Origin: a virus
Strand: one strand, 5' to 3'
Virus record (IMG/VR): IMGVR_UViG_3300022752_000026
Location: 60,942 to 124,941 of that record
Length of the DNA stretch: 64,000 nt
Made by a program: the position numbers and the translations under genes. The first letter of the stretch is position 1. Every line of letters begins with the position of its first letter. Below, piece after piece: positions 15,064 through 24,474 of this stretch. Under the pieces are notes generated by a model, which did not search any database, was not told the origin of the DNA, and worked only from the letters and a program-made list of their open reading frames with translations.

Positions 15064-15695
15064 TGACTAGAGCAAGAGATATTGCTAGCCAAATAACAAA
15101 CTTAAGTTATGTAAGCAATGGAGCCAACTGGGTTGACCCAGTGCATATTGAGCCATTTTCTAAAGGTTTATTAATGCTGGCTGGTGCTGGTGGAGTTGCT
15201 ACTTTTTCAACAGCAAATCGTTCTATGCTGTTATTTCAAGCAGATAAAACCTTAACAATCAGCAATCTCAGCATCTGGGTTACTACTGCTGGTGCTTTAG
15301 TTTCTCCTACTTACGCAAAACTTGCTTTGTATACCTACAACCCAACTCCAAATACTGCTACTTTGGTGGCTAGAACAGCAAATGACACAACTATGATGAC
15401 TGCTGCTGGCTTAAAAACCATTCCACTAAGCATCACTGGAGGCTATCCAGCAACATATACGATAAATGCTGGAACAACCTACGGCTTTGTGATTCTTACA
15501 GATGGAACAAGTGCTGGAAGCGTTTTAGGACTAAGCACCACAACCCTTCCAACTTTACTTTTGAACTCATATTTGACTGGTGGCTCTCCTGCTTCTGGAA
15601 TTCCTTTTGGAGGACAGACAACAGCAGCAGATACCCCAACTCCTGTCAACCTGTCTGCGTTAGCAACTGGATACCCATGGTTCAGGCTTTCATAA
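15063..15695 (+). CDS. virion-associated beta-rich protein, 210 aa
   Basis: This 210-residue protein is coupled to the previous fibre gene through TAATG. It starts [11 protein letters not shown], a phrase common at the start of phage fibre accessory proteins. The body is rich in Thr, Ala and Gly with alternating hydrophobics, as in a jelly-roll. I recognise no catalytic motif. It is the last gene before a 65-base gap, so it may be a capping or tip protein of the preceding fibre. Confidence 0.65.
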   Translation: MTRARDIASQITNLSYVSNGANWVDPVHIEPFSKGLLMLAGAGGVATFSTANRSMLLFQADKTLTISNLSIWVTTAGALVSPTYAKLALYTYNPTPNTATLVARTANDTTMMTAAGLKTIPLSITGGYPATYTINAGTTYGFVILTDGTSAGSVLGLSTTTLPTLLLNSYLTGGSPASGIPFGGQTTAADTPTPVNLSALATGYPWFRLS

Positions 15696-15760
15696 GACTC
15701 ATTGAAACAAAAATACGATAATATATGGAGGCTACTTGTGTTAAGGTCTAGGAGCAATCA

Positions 15761-16297
15761 ATGTCATTAAAACGCTGGACAGGCTCTCAATGGGTCGTTG
15801 TTGCAGGTTCACGTCCAGGTGCTCAAGGTCCCGCTGGAGCAACTGGACCAACTGGTCCTACTGGTGCTGCTGGTACTAATGGTGCCAATGGTGCTACGGG
15901 TCCTACAGGCGCCGCTGGTGTTGCTGGAACTCGTGGTAGCAAGATTTATACAGGAAACTCAACCCCTGAGGCTGCTGGACTAACAAACGTCCTTGAGGGA
16001 GATAACTACTTTAGAGTTTCAAATGGAGATTATTTTGCCTATAGCGTTCTTTCTGGATGGGTAATTCAGGGGAATATCAAAGGCGCAAATGGTGCTACTG
16101 GACCAACAGGTTCAGCAGGTCCAGTCGGTCCTACAGGTCCTGCTGGAACAACTGGCGACACAAACCGTATCAACATCATTGAAATGAATCAATTGTTGAA
16201 TCTCGGCCTGTTTGGTGCCACAACTGGAAGCACAACCACTAATATTACTAACGTAGGTCTAACGGCGGGCAGCGTTCTTGCGCTGGCTCTTCTATAA
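15761..16297 (+). CDS. short collagen-like fibre protein, 178 aa
   Basis: The N-terminus MSLKRWTGSQWVVVAGSRPG is a W-rich docking variant. A Gly-X-Y segment (about 24-55), a small insert (about 60-108, YFRVSNGDYFAYSVLSGW) and a second collagen segment follow, then a C-terminal hydrophobic stretch. AGGAG lies 6 bases before the ATG. The 65-base gap upstream is AT-rich and might contain a promoter, but I see no convincing pair of hexamers. It is probably a small fibre or trimeric connector. Confidence 0.78.
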   Translation: MSLKRWTGSQWVVVAGSRPGAQGPAGATGPTGPTGAAGTNGANGATGPTGAAGVAGTRGSKIYTGNSTPEAAGLTNVLEGDNYFRVSNGDYFAYSVLSGWVIQGNIKGANGATGPTGSAGPVGPTGPAGTTGDTNRINIIEMNQLLNLGLFGATTGSTTTNITNVGLTAGSVLALALL

Positions 16298-16314
16298 GAG
16301 GCGAGGATAACTAA

Positions 16315-19300
16315 ATGGCAAGACGAGTAATTAAAGGTACGGATTACACATTTAATCCGGCAACGAGGACGATAGTCATTCCTGCCTTCCTTCTTGAAGA
16401 GCGTTTGATGCTTATTACAAACGTCACTACTGGAACAGTGATTTATAACTTTGCTGACCCTACTCTTGGATTTACTAGTTGGTCTTATATTGGAGACCCA
16501 ACAAACCCAAAGACTCAAGTAGTTCTTGAATACAACACAGCGTCAATGAGTTCAACAGACTTATTACAGATTATGGTTGATGAGTTCAACGAACAAATTA
16601 CTTATTCAGATACTCTTCTTGATGCTGTTGAAAAAGTTCGTACCGCATCTCCTCAATCTTTGATGGATACAGACTTTGAATATTCAGTTCAGCCATCTAA
16701 GTGGGAAGCGCTATTTATGGCGTGTAACTATCCTTCGTTCTTCTCTAAAACTTCTGGTGGTAACTCTTTTGACGTTTCTTTGGTTCAAGGAAATGGTGCT
16801 GGACCTCGTTCATTAGTAACTGTTACAACAACAACCCTTCATAACCTTCAAATTGGAAACGTAATCAGCATCCAAGATACACTAAACTTTCGTGCTGAAG
16901 GAACATTTATTGTTAACTCAACACCAACTCCGTTTACTTTTACATATTTTGCTCGTGGATTAGTTGATGGTGTGATTAATATTTCAAATAACACTACTGT
17001 ATACGGTGGAGACGTTTACGATAACGCTCATATTCCTGGTGGAACAGCATCTCTTGGAACTCTTGTCGGGTTCTCCGCTGCTGCTGATGGAGGAAATCCA
17101 ACAACAGTAACAATTACTACTCCAAATCCTCATGGCTTATATCCTGGTATTCCGATTATGATTAATAACACCAGTGGTATCAACGGTAACTGGATTATTA
17201 AAGATGTTTTGACCCCTACATCATTTACATTCCAAATTTTAGATACAGTAGTTACATCTGCTGGAACATCTTCTTCTTCTATTTTGTATACCAAACCAGA
17301 AGGATATATTCAGCATCGTCCACTAGATGGTGGCGTGTCTTTAACTACTCTTGGAAATGCTATTGGTCTTCAAACAATTCGTCAGACTCGTCGTTATTTC
17401 CGTTATCAATCTGGTAAAGCAATTCAATTTTCAACCGGTGCCAAATTCACTCCAACCTATGACGTTGTTACTATGTCTGGCTCTGGAGTTACAACTACTG
17501 GAGTAAAAACAGTAACTGTTACAACTCTACAAGACCACGGCATGCAGCCAGGAGCAAGTATTCTTGTTGAAGGGACTACGCTTTCAACTGGAGCAACAAG
17601 TCCTTACAACGGAACATTTATTGTAACTAGCGTTTCTGGTTCAAATACTTTTACTTATTCAATGACTTTGGCGTCTGCTCTACAGGCTCAAGATGCAACT
17701 CCTGGTGGAGTAAACATTTTTATCACTGTTACAAAGTGGAAAGGCGCTGCCACCAGAACTGGTATGTATGACGAGCAAAATGGTTTTTATTTTGAATACG
17801 ATGGCGAATGGATGTATGCAGTTCGTCGTTTTTCAAACAAAGAAATTGGTGGAACTGTAAACGTAACAGCAAATAGTGGACTTATCACAGGAAACAACAC
17901 TCAATTTAGACGTCAACTTCTTATTGGCGACAAAATTGTAATTCGTGGTCAGTCATATCAAATTTCTGCAATTGATAGCGACACAACAATGTATGTCTCT
18001 CCAGCATATCGTGGAACAACTGGTTCTTTTGTCCGAGTCTGTAAAACTCAAGAAATCAGAATTCGCTCTGATGAATGGAACCAAGACAAGATGGATGGTC
18101 GCGGTCCTGGCGGATACCTTCTAGATGTAAATAAAATGCAAATGGTCTATATTGACTATACATGGTACGGAGCAGGATATATTCGTTGGGGGTTCCGTGC
18201 TATTCGCGGAGACATTGTCTATGTCCATCGTATGGCAAACAACAATATTAACACTGCTGCTTATCAGCGCTCAGGAAACCTTCCTGCTCGCTACGAAGTA
18301 ATCAACGAGCCAAAGCGTGCTCGTTTGGTTGGTGGAGCAACTGTTACTTATGCGTCAACTTTGAATCCAAACGATACGACCATGTATCTTGACGAAGTAA
18401 AAGAATGGCCTACAAGTGGATATGCTCTTATTCGTAACAGCAACGCAAATGAACTTGTTCAATATACCGCTATTGGAGCATACAACTCCACTATGCGTGG
18501 TTATCCAGTAACTATTGTTCGTCGTCAGACTTTCCCTATTTACTTCCCAGGGCAAGTAGTTGTTCTTGGTGGTGGAATAACTAGTTCAACGGCATTTAGT
18601 CCAGATGTAACTCTTGGCGGTTCTGGAACGTCTCAGGTTGCCGTGATTGCACTAAGTCAGACCTGCGCCCCCCAAATCAGCCACTGGGGTTCATCTGTAA
18701 TTATGGATGGTCGTTTTGACTCAGATGCTGAATATGTCTTTACCGCTGGTATGACTAAGCGTCTTTCTATTCCAAACGGTGTAACTAGACCTCTTATGGC
18801 AGTTCGTCTTGCTCCATCTGTAGATAACGCTGTAGCAAGAAACTTTGGTATCCGAGAACTTATCAACCGCATGCAGATGCGTTTGGTTTCTGTTGGTGTG
18901 TCAACTAACGGACAGTTCTTAATTTCAGGATTTTTGAATCCAGGAACACTTTCATATGCTCAGCACGGAAGCGCTGCATTCAATACTTCTAAAACAAACA
19001 ATGGTGGTATTTCTTTAGGAGCAACCCAAATTCTTCTAAATGATATTCAAAATATTTCTGTAGGTATGACCATTATTTCTGGACCAACAGGTATACCAGT
19101 TGGAGCAGTTGTTGTTGCTATTAGCGGTCTCACCGTAACTCTTTCTTCTCCAGTTACTACTGGTTTTGCTAATGGACAGACCATCGTATTCGGTGGAGTT
19201 CGTGCTTACTTAGGACTTCCAACAGATTGGGACCGCGAGCGTGTTGGCGCTGGTTCTCTATCTCAGGTGCTTTACTTTGATAATACTGGACCTATTGGTG

Positions 19301-19584
19301 GAATTGTTCCTGCTTCTAATGCTCCATCTGGTGCTTTAACAGGTGGTGACGCGGTGTTCTCCTTCTACTCAGAAAACGGTGGTGGTGGAACAAACTTCAA
19401 CGTTACCTCGTATGACTTGAAGGCAATCCGTGAACTTGGAAACTCAATCCTGAGTGGAAACGGAAACCCATCAAGCCCTTCATATCCAAATGGCCCGGAC
19501 GTTCTAGTTATTACAGCAACTAACATTGGAACAACATCAGCCGACGTTGCTGCTCGTATCTCTTGGACCGAGGCACAGGCATAA
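16315..19584 (+). CDS. large baseplate- or fibre-type structural protein, 1089 aa
   Basis: The 1089-residue protein starts ARRVIKGTDYTFNP. It contains at least three copies (about residues 165-215, 262-315 and 395-455) of a small beta module with the pattern TVTT...HGL..G..I.I......NG.F.V..V....TFTY. I recognise this as resembling the E1_FCCH domain often found in phage virion proteins. One copy of another module (about 897-960, GMTIISG....GAVVVAISGLTVTL) follows later. The central part (about 550-750) has no repeats and is rich in aromatic and charged residues. Start and spacing (GAGGATAACTAAATG) are good. The stop overlaps the next ATG. The exact virion position is unknown. Confidence 0.75.
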   Translation: MARRVIKGTDYTFNPATRTIVIPAFLLEERLMLITNVTTGTVIYNFADPTLGFTSWSYIGDPTNPKTQVVLEYNTASMSSTDLLQIMVDEFNEQITYSDTLLDAVEKVRTASPQSLMDTDFEYSVQPSKWEALFMACNYPSFFSKTSGGNSFDVSLVQGNGAGPRSLVTVTTTTLHNLQIGNVISIQDTLNFRAEGTFIVNSTPTPFTFTYFARGLVDGVINISNNTTVYGGDVYDNAHIPGGTASLGTLVGFSAAADGGNPTTVTITTPNPHGLYPGIPIMINNTSGINGNWIIKDVLTPTSFTFQILDTVVTSAGTSSSSILYTKPEGYIQHRPLDGGVSLTTLGNAIGLQTIRQTRRYFRYQSGKAIQFSTGAKFTPTYDVVTMSGSGVTTTGVKTVTVTTLQDHGMQPGASILVEGTTLSTGATSPYNGTFIVTSVSGSNTFTYSMTLASALQAQDATPGGVNIFITVTKWKGAATRTGMYDEQNGFYFEYDGEWMYAVRRFSNKEIGGTVNVTANSGLITGNNTQFRRQLLIGDKIVIRGQSYQISAIDSDTTMYVSPAYRGTTGSFVRVCKTQEIRIRSDEWNQDKMDGRGPGGYLLDVNKMQMVYIDYTWYGAGYIRWGFRAIRGDIVYVHRMANNNINTAAYQRSGNLPARYEVINEPKRARLVGGATVTYASTLNPNDTTMYLDEVKEWPTSGYALIRNSNANELVQYTAIGAYNSTMRGYPVTIVRRQTFPIYFPGQVVVLGGGITSSTAFSPDVTLGGSGTSQVAVIALSQTCAPQISHWGSSVIMDGRFDSDAEYVFTAGMTKRLSIPNGVTRPLMAVRLAPSVDNAVARNFGIRELINRMQMRLVSVGVSTNGQFLISGFLNPGTLSYAQHGSAAFNTSKTNNGGISLGATQILLNDIQNISVGMTIISGPTGIPVGAVVVAISGLTVTLSSPVTTGFANGQTIVFGGVRAYLGLPTDWDRERVGAGSLSQVLYFDNTGPIGGIVPASNAPSGALTGGDAVFSFYSENGGGGTNFNVTSYDLKAIRELGNSILSGNGNPSSPSYPNGPDVLVITATNIGTTSADVAARISWTEAQA

Positions 19585-19652
19585 TGTTTGATATGAAAAG
19601 AACGCTTATTACAAAAAATGATAGAATTTACAGTCAAGGAATGGAGCAATAA
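19584..19652 (+). CDS. 22-codon ORF coupled on both sides
   Basis: A 22-residue frame (MFDMKRTLITKNDRIYSQGMEQ is its full extent) starts in TAATG at the stop of the preceding gene and ends in TAATG at the start of the next. It either encodes a microprotein or serves only to relay ribosomes between the flanking genes. Its last bases contain GGAATGGAGCAA, which supplies the ribosome-binding site of the gene at 19652. Confidence 0.3.
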   Translation: MFDMKRTLITKNDRIYSQGMEQ

Positions 19653-19990
19653 TGCCTAGTTATGATAGCCTCAATACGCAAATTGATGCGGTAAAATCTG
19701 AAATCACTGCTAGCCTCAATGCTAGCACTTATACTGCCCAAGATTTGGTTTTTGTTTCTAAGGCATTAGAAACCCTTGGAAGCCTACTTGGAGTAAATGA
19801 CATTGTTGCAGCAACTGCTGCTCAGGTGTCTTCAATAACTTCTGCTGGCACCACACAGGTGACGGCAGTAAACAGCGCTGGAACGACTCAGGTTGCGGCA
19901 GTCAACTCAGCGGGTAATACAAAAATCGCAACTATTAGCGCACTCGCGGCTAATATTGAAATCAACTCATACATGGGAGTGTTAGCATAA
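19652..19990 (+). CDS. small structural protein with Ala/Thr repeats, 112 aa
   Basis: This 112-residue protein has a helical N-terminal half (about 1-55) and a second half with three near repeats of INSAGTTQV (SITSAGTTQVTAVNSAGTTQ and so on), which suggests a short trimeric coiled coil or beta-helix connector. GGAG precedes the ATG by about 6 bases. The stop overlaps the next start by one base in TAATG. It is probably an accessory protein of the adjacent baseplate or fibre protein. No known family is recognised. Confidence 0.6.
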   Translation: MPSYDSLNTQIDAVKSEITASLNASTYTAQDLVFVSKALETLGSLLGVNDIVAATAAQVSSITSAGTTQVTAVNSAGTTQVAAVNSAGNTKIATISALAANIEINSYMGVLA

Positions 19991-20325
19991 TGCCAACTAC
20001 AGCAGCAAAACTCTTCAGAGGCGCGGCAACCACAAGCGGAGTCACTGCTTACTCCACCGTACCTGCTGGGGGACAGACAATCGTAACTAACATTGTCGCA
20101 GCAAATAAGACCGCTACAGTGGTCACTTTGACTGTTCAGTTTGGAACTGGTGGCTATAATTCAGCCACTGCTTTCAATTTCTGCAATGGTCTACAAATTC
20201 CAGCAAATGGAACAGTAAATTTTGACATCCGTCAAGTTATGACAGGGTCAGACGCAATTTACGTTGCAGCATCTTCAAACAGTGCCATTGACGTAATGGT
20301 ATCTGGCGTAGAAGTCACAGCGTAG
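19990..20325 (+). CDS. beta-sandwich structural protein, 111 aa
   Basis: A 111-residue, almost all-beta protein with the pattern TIVTNIVAANKT...TVTLTVQFG followed by IPANGTVNFDIRQVM. This recurs in small phage proteins thought to be capsid- or fibre-decorating jelly rolls. It is coupled to the gene before it. No catalytic residues are seen. A function as a fibre or tail decoration protein is inferred from fold pattern and neighbourhood only. Confidence 0.6.
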   Translation: MPTTAAKLFRGAATTSGVTAYSTVPAGGQTIVTNIVAANKTATVVTLTVQFGTGGYNSATAFNFCNGLQIPANGTVNFDIRQVMTGSDAIYVAASSNSAIDVMVSGVEVTA

Positions 20326-20355
20326 TAAGACAAGAGAGCGAGAGGCTAAAGAACA

Positions 20356-23300
20356 ATGGCTATTTCAGGTAGCAAAGACCTTATTGTATTTCCTAACGAC
20401 AACTCTGGACGCTTCTCAATCAAAGAAGTCCAGTACACAGCGAATGGAACATTTACTGTGCCAACTGGTGTTACTGCTGTAGAAGTTGTTGCAGTCGGTG
20501 GCGGTGGCGGTGGCGGTGGCGGAAATGATGCTGCTGCTGGTGGCGGTGGCGGTGGCGGACAAGTAGTTCGTCGTAACGTCAACGTAACCCCAGGAACCAC
20601 TTATAACGTAGCAATTGGCGCAGGTGGACATGGCGGTCAGGGTGCAATTATTTCAGCAACTGACAACGTAAACACTCAACCTGGCGGAATTGGTGGAACC
20701 ACAACATTTGGTGGCTCTGCTCCAGTAAACCTATTGATGAACCCAAGTTACGCTAAAGGTGTAACTCTTTGGGAAGCAAATAATATTCAGCAACTTCAAA
20801 AATCAGCAACAGGAACTTCTGGACTAACAACAATTATTGTTAACCCAGACAACACTGGTATTCAGGTTGGTATGTTTGTGTCTGGTTCTGGTATTGGTGC
20901 AAACGCAGTTGTTTCATCAATCTCTGGAACAACTATTACTTTGACCGTTGCTAACTCAGGAACTGTTTCTGTAGGTACTACAGTCACATTCAACTTACAG
21001 TCAAGCCGTGTTACAACCACCTCGTTGGTGTATAACGACAACATTGCTCTGTCTGCATCATTAGGTGCTACACAGTCAAATAACGTAATTCAAGCACAAT
21101 ATGCTCAGATGGAAGACCTTGGCCTTAGCGGTGGCTCTTCTTTCGTTCTTGATACTCTTGGAAATATTTCAGCAGCGGTTCTTTCAAACCCATATACCAA
21201 ACTTGCTGAAATGGTCTCTCCAACAGAAATTTCTGGAACTACTGTAGGTGCTAACGCACTCCAGTGCGTAAACTCATCTGCTGGTGCTCGTCTTGTAGGT
21301 CTATCAACCTCTGCTGCTGGTGCTCTAAGCAACAATGGAACAACTGGTTTTGCTTATGACCCAAACGTAAACTACACAGTTTCTGCTTATGTGTATCACA
21401 CAAATCCATCCCCACAGAACTTGATTGTTCAACTTCGTATTGGAGATGGAACTAACTTCCCAGGAAACAACCAAGGAACATCAAACGGAACAGGAACTGT
21501 TTATTCAGCAGTTAGCCCTTCTGCTGGTGGCTACCATGTTGCTCAGCAGACAGTAACCGTACCACTTGCTGGATACGGCGGGTCTGTGACTAAGACAATT
21601 TCTGGAACTAGCGGACAAACATTTATTACCGTTGATAATGCTGACGGTCTGTTCTTCGGTCAGACAGTTTCTGGAACTGGTGTTGCTGTAGGTGCAACAA
21701 TTACAAGCATCTCTGGAACAACAATCAACCTCAGCCTTGCTAACAGCGGTTCTGTATCAGGAACCGGAACATTCGTTCACTCTGGAATTTTCTCTGGAGC
21801 ATGGCGTCGTGTTTCAGCAACATTCTCTGGTCTACCAACATATGCTACTGGTCTAACCGCTAAGTGGGCATATGTAGGATTCCTAATTCCAGCAAACACA
21901 ACTATGCACATTGATAACGTTCAGGTTGAAACAGGTTCTTCTCCTTCAGCATGGCGTCCACCAACATATGAAACTGGTCTAGGACTTCGTCTATTATCAA
22001 CAGATACAACCAGCGAAAATATGGAAGTTTCACATGACTGGGTTAAAGCAACTCCTGGTGTTCAATACACAGGTTCTGTTTATGCCTGGGCATGGAAGGA
22101 ATATCGCACATCTTCTGCTTATCTTGAGTTCTATGACATTGACCAAAACTTAATTGGCTCAAGAACTAACGGAACAACAATTTTTGTTCCTGTAACTGCA
22201 ACTAAGATGGGTTCATCTACACAGGCTCAATCAACTGCTGGAAAGCGTATGAGCGCTACAGCAACAGCGCCTGGAACTGCTGCTTATGTTCGTTTTGGTG
22301 TTCAGTTCAATAACGCCGCAAATAACAATACAGGTGGTCAGGAACCAGAGTTCTATCTTGCTTACGCACAGTTAGAAGTTGGCTCTACCCCAACCTTCTA
22401 CAAGGATGGAAACACCACCGGCTTCACATGGGCTGGCGAGTCTCACTATTCAACAACAATTACTTCTCCTCTAGTTGCTGCTAAAGGTGGCGGAGGTGGA
22501 GGAACTTATAACTCTAACTTCCGTTTCTGGCAGTTTGGTCTTCCTGGTGCAAACTATGGTGGACATGCAACAACCAACTCACCTACCTCTCCAACATATG
22601 CTGGAGGTGGAGGTGGAGCAGGTTCTGCTGGAGCAAATGCTATTGCTTACTATGCTGCTGTATCAGGTGGTAATACTACTACTGGATATGGTTCATCTGG
22701 TTCTACACAACTTCAGTTCATTCCACAAAATGGAAACCTTGGAGGATATGCGGTTACAGGTAGTAACGTAAACATTCCTCACTACGGTGGAGATGGTGGT
22801 CTAGGTGTTGATGTGAATGGAGCAGGAACACTTGACCAGCACTACCTCGGTGGAGGTGGCGGTGGAGGCGGATGGAATACATTCGCACAGGCTGGCTTCA
22901 ACAACCCTGGCCGTGGAAACGGTGGCGGTGGTAAGGGTGGACATACATACCTTGCTTATCTAACAGGTATTGAATCTGGCTCACTTATCACTGACATCTA
23001 CTCTCGTGGATTTGATGGAACACCTAATACTGGCGGTGGCGGTGGTGGAGCAGGTTCAAACGGAAACAACTCTCCGTTGACCCTTGCTACACATAACGCA
23101 TCTCAGTTCTTAACATTTGAAAACAACTCGTTGACTGACCTCAACCGTTGGAACCCAGATTACAACTGCTCTATCGCAATTTCTGCAACAACTCCAGCAT
23201 ATGGAAGTTTTATGCTAAGGGCTACTGTTCAAGATGCTGGAAACATCCGTGTAAAGACCTCTTGGTCAGATTTCCCAATCTTGCCTAGAACACAACTTTA

Positions 23301-23685
23301 TTTCTCTGGATTTGCTTTCCGTCTTGGTTCAACAAACACCAACCCTGGAACTCCAAATATTGGAACTAAGGTTGCTCGTCCAGTAGTTATCTGGCTTGAC
23401 ATCAACAAGCGTGTTATCCGCGAAGACCGTCCTTCTACAAACGCAACTTTGGTTGCTGGTTCTTGGACAAAAGATGTTGCTAACACAATGCAGGTATGGC
23501 AGCCATCATTGGCTCCAGCATCTGCCGCATACTTCCAGGTTGCTGTTGAAGCGCTATTCATGTCAGGTGGAGACACCCTTGATATTGACTTCAACACACT
23601 TCAGTACTATCCATACGTTTCTAACGGTGGAAATGGTGCAGATGGAACTGTTATTATCCGTTACGCAGAGAAGTTCACAGCGTAG
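20356..23685 (+). CDS. polyglycine adhesin-type fibre protein, 1109 aa
   Basis: After a short N-terminal domain (TANGTFTVPTGVTAVEVVAVG), the protein has six glycine-rich blocks, encoded near 20497, 20541, 22486, 22603, 22850 and 23032. They resemble the polyglycine-II packing of T4/S16 gp38-type adhesins. Between the first and later blocks lie two copies of an SISGTTI module (near 20800-20995 and 21594-21780) and jelly-roll domains with ENMEVSHDWVKATPGVQYTG and IDNVQVETGSSPSAW, typical of carbohydrate-binding domains. It is likely the receptor-recognising tip of a fibre. It ends 21 bases before the next gene, with GGAGAGG in the gap. Confidence 0.82.
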   Translation: MAISGSKDLIVFPNDNSGRFSIKEVQYTANGTFTVPTGVTAVEVVAVGGGGGGGGGNDAAAGGGGGGGQVVRRNVNVTPGTTYNVAIGAGGHGGQGAIISATDNVNTQPGGIGGTTTFGGSAPVNLLMNPSYAKGVTLWEANNIQQLQKSATGTSGLTTIIVNPDNTGIQVGMFVSGSGIGANAVVSSISGTTITLTVANSGTVSVGTTVTFNLQSSRVTTTSLVYNDNIALSASLGATQSNNVIQAQYAQMEDLGLSGGSSFVLDTLGNISAAVLSNPYTKLAEMVSPTEISGTTVGANALQCVNSSAGARLVGLSTSAAGALSNNGTTGFAYDPNVNYTVSAYVYHTNPSPQNLIVQLRIGDGTNFPGNNQGTSNGTGTVYSAVSPSAGGYHVAQQTVTVPLAGYGGSVTKTISGTSGQTFITVDNADGLFFGQTVSGTGVAVGATITSISGTTINLSLANSGSVSGTGTFVHSGIFSGAWRRVSATFSGLPTYATGLTAKWAYVGFLIPANTTMHIDNVQVETGSSPSAWRPPTYETGLGLRLLSTDTTSENMEVSHDWVKATPGVQYTGSVYAWAWKEYRTSSAYLEFYDIDQNLIGSRTNGTTIFVPVTATKMGSSTQAQSTAGKRMSATATAPGTAAYVRFGVQFNNAANNNTGGQEPEFYLAYAQLEVGSTPTFYKDGNTTGFTWAGESHYSTTITSPLVAAKGGGGGGTYNSNFRFWQFGLPGANYGGHATTNSPTSPTYAGGGGGAGSAGANAIAYYAAVSGGNTTTGYGSSGSTQLQFIPQNGNLGGYAVTGSNVNIPHYGGDGGLGVDVNGAGTLDQHYLGGGGGGGGWNTFAQAGFNNPGRGNGGGGKGGHTYLAYLTGIESGSLITDIYSRGFDGTPNTGGGGGGAGSNGNNSPLTLATHNASQFLTFENNSLTDLNRWNPDYNCSIAISATTPAYGSFMLRATVQDAGNIRVKTSWSDFPILPRTQLYFSGFAFRLGSTNTNPGTPNIGTKVARPVVIWLDINKRVIREDRPSTNATLVAGSWTKDVANTMQVWQPSLAPASAAYFQVAVEALFMSGGDTLDIDFNTLQYYPYVSNGGNGADGTVIIRYAEKFTA

Positions 23686-23706
23686 TAGGAATAGGAGAGG
23701 ATACAA

Positions 23707-24015
23707 ATGAGAAAATTCGCTCTTATCGGAGGCGGCAAAGTTGCTAACGTTGTCGTTGCCGAAAATGCATCAACAATTGGCCCAATGGCAGATGCCTTTG
23801 TTGTCGTTGATATTACTGATATGGAGCCAGCACCTTCTACAGGTTCTTCTTATGATTTGAAGACCAAGAAGTTTGCTCCAGCAGTACCAGATAACATGCA
23901 ATCACTACTAACTGGAGATGTTCTTGTCTTTGAAACACCAACAACTCCAGCACCATCAGCGCCTAAGGCTTCTACAAAGAAGAAGTCTGCTGACGAGACA
24001 CCTGCGGAGGAATAA
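23707..24015 (+). CDS. small protein after adhesin, possible fibre assembly factor
   Basis: A 102-residue protein with a compact N-terminal half (ALIGGGKVANVVVAE, then VVVDITDM) and a disordered Pro/Ser/Lys/Glu tail. The N-terminal pattern resembles short phage proteins that follow fibre genes and act as assembly chaperones or attachment pieces. AGGAGAGG is 6 bases before the ATG, and the next gene starts three bases after its stop. Function is not established. Confidence 0.6.
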   Translation: MRKFALIGGGKVANVVVAENASTIGPMADAFVVVDITDMEPAPSTGSSYDLKTKKFAPAVPDNMQSLLTGDVLVFETPTTPAPSAPKASTKKKSADETPAEE

Positions 24016-24018
24016 ACA

Positions 24019-24408
24019 ATGCCAATTACAATGTCACCTCAGGTGCTAACCGCATCTCAGGATGCCTACATCACTCAGGGAGTCACGGCCCGTCTTCAGA
24101 CCTTGTCTGGAGCAGCGGCATCTGGCTCTGTATCAATCAGCGTCATTGACTACCCCGTAACGGTTTTGTCAGCACAAACTAGTTCTTCTACAGTATCGTT
24201 TACAAACGTTCCATCAAACTATGCAAATACTTGGTGGGTAGAAATTGCTGGTCGTGGAGCAAACACTGTTACATTTACTGGAGTCACATGGGATGGCGGC
24301 TCTGCCCCATCTTTTGCTGCTGGAACTGCTAAAAGCGTAGTAGAGTTTTATAGCCGTGACGGTGGAAGCACTATTTATGGTGTTCTTCGTTTTGCTAACG
24401 TTGCCTAG
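24019..24408 (+). CDS. small beta-rich structural protein, 129 aa
   Basis: The last gene of the host-recognition operon encodes 129 residues, mostly short beta strands with Ser/Thr/Ala. It has the phrases SVISVIDYPV-like and WWVEIAGRGANTVTFTG, and a C-terminal strand GVLRFANVA. It looks like a small jelly-roll decoration protein. GGAGGAATAAACAATG gives a strong ribosome-binding site. The terminator at 24426 follows after 17 bases. Confidence 0.6.
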   Translation: MPITMSPQVLTASQDAYITQGVTARLQTLSGAAASGSVSISVIDYPVTVLSAQTSSSTVSFTNVPSNYANTWWVEIAGRGANTVTFTGVTWDGGSAPSFAAGTAKSVVEFYSRDGGSTIYGVLRFANVA

Positions 24409-24425
24409 TTCGTTCTAATAAAAAT

Positions 24426-24451
24426 CCCCCGTGTCAAAGCGGGGGTTTTTT
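24426..24451 (+). terminator. Rho-independent terminator of fibre operon
   Basis: CCCCCG (24426-24431) pairs with CGGGGG (24440-24445) around an 8-base loop and is followed directly by TTTTTT. It lies 17 bases after the stop of the last fibre-operon gene and marks the end of the roughly 20-kb plus-strand transcription unit. Confidence 0.92.
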
Positions 24452-24474
24452 ATTTAATTAGGTAGGATGTAGAC

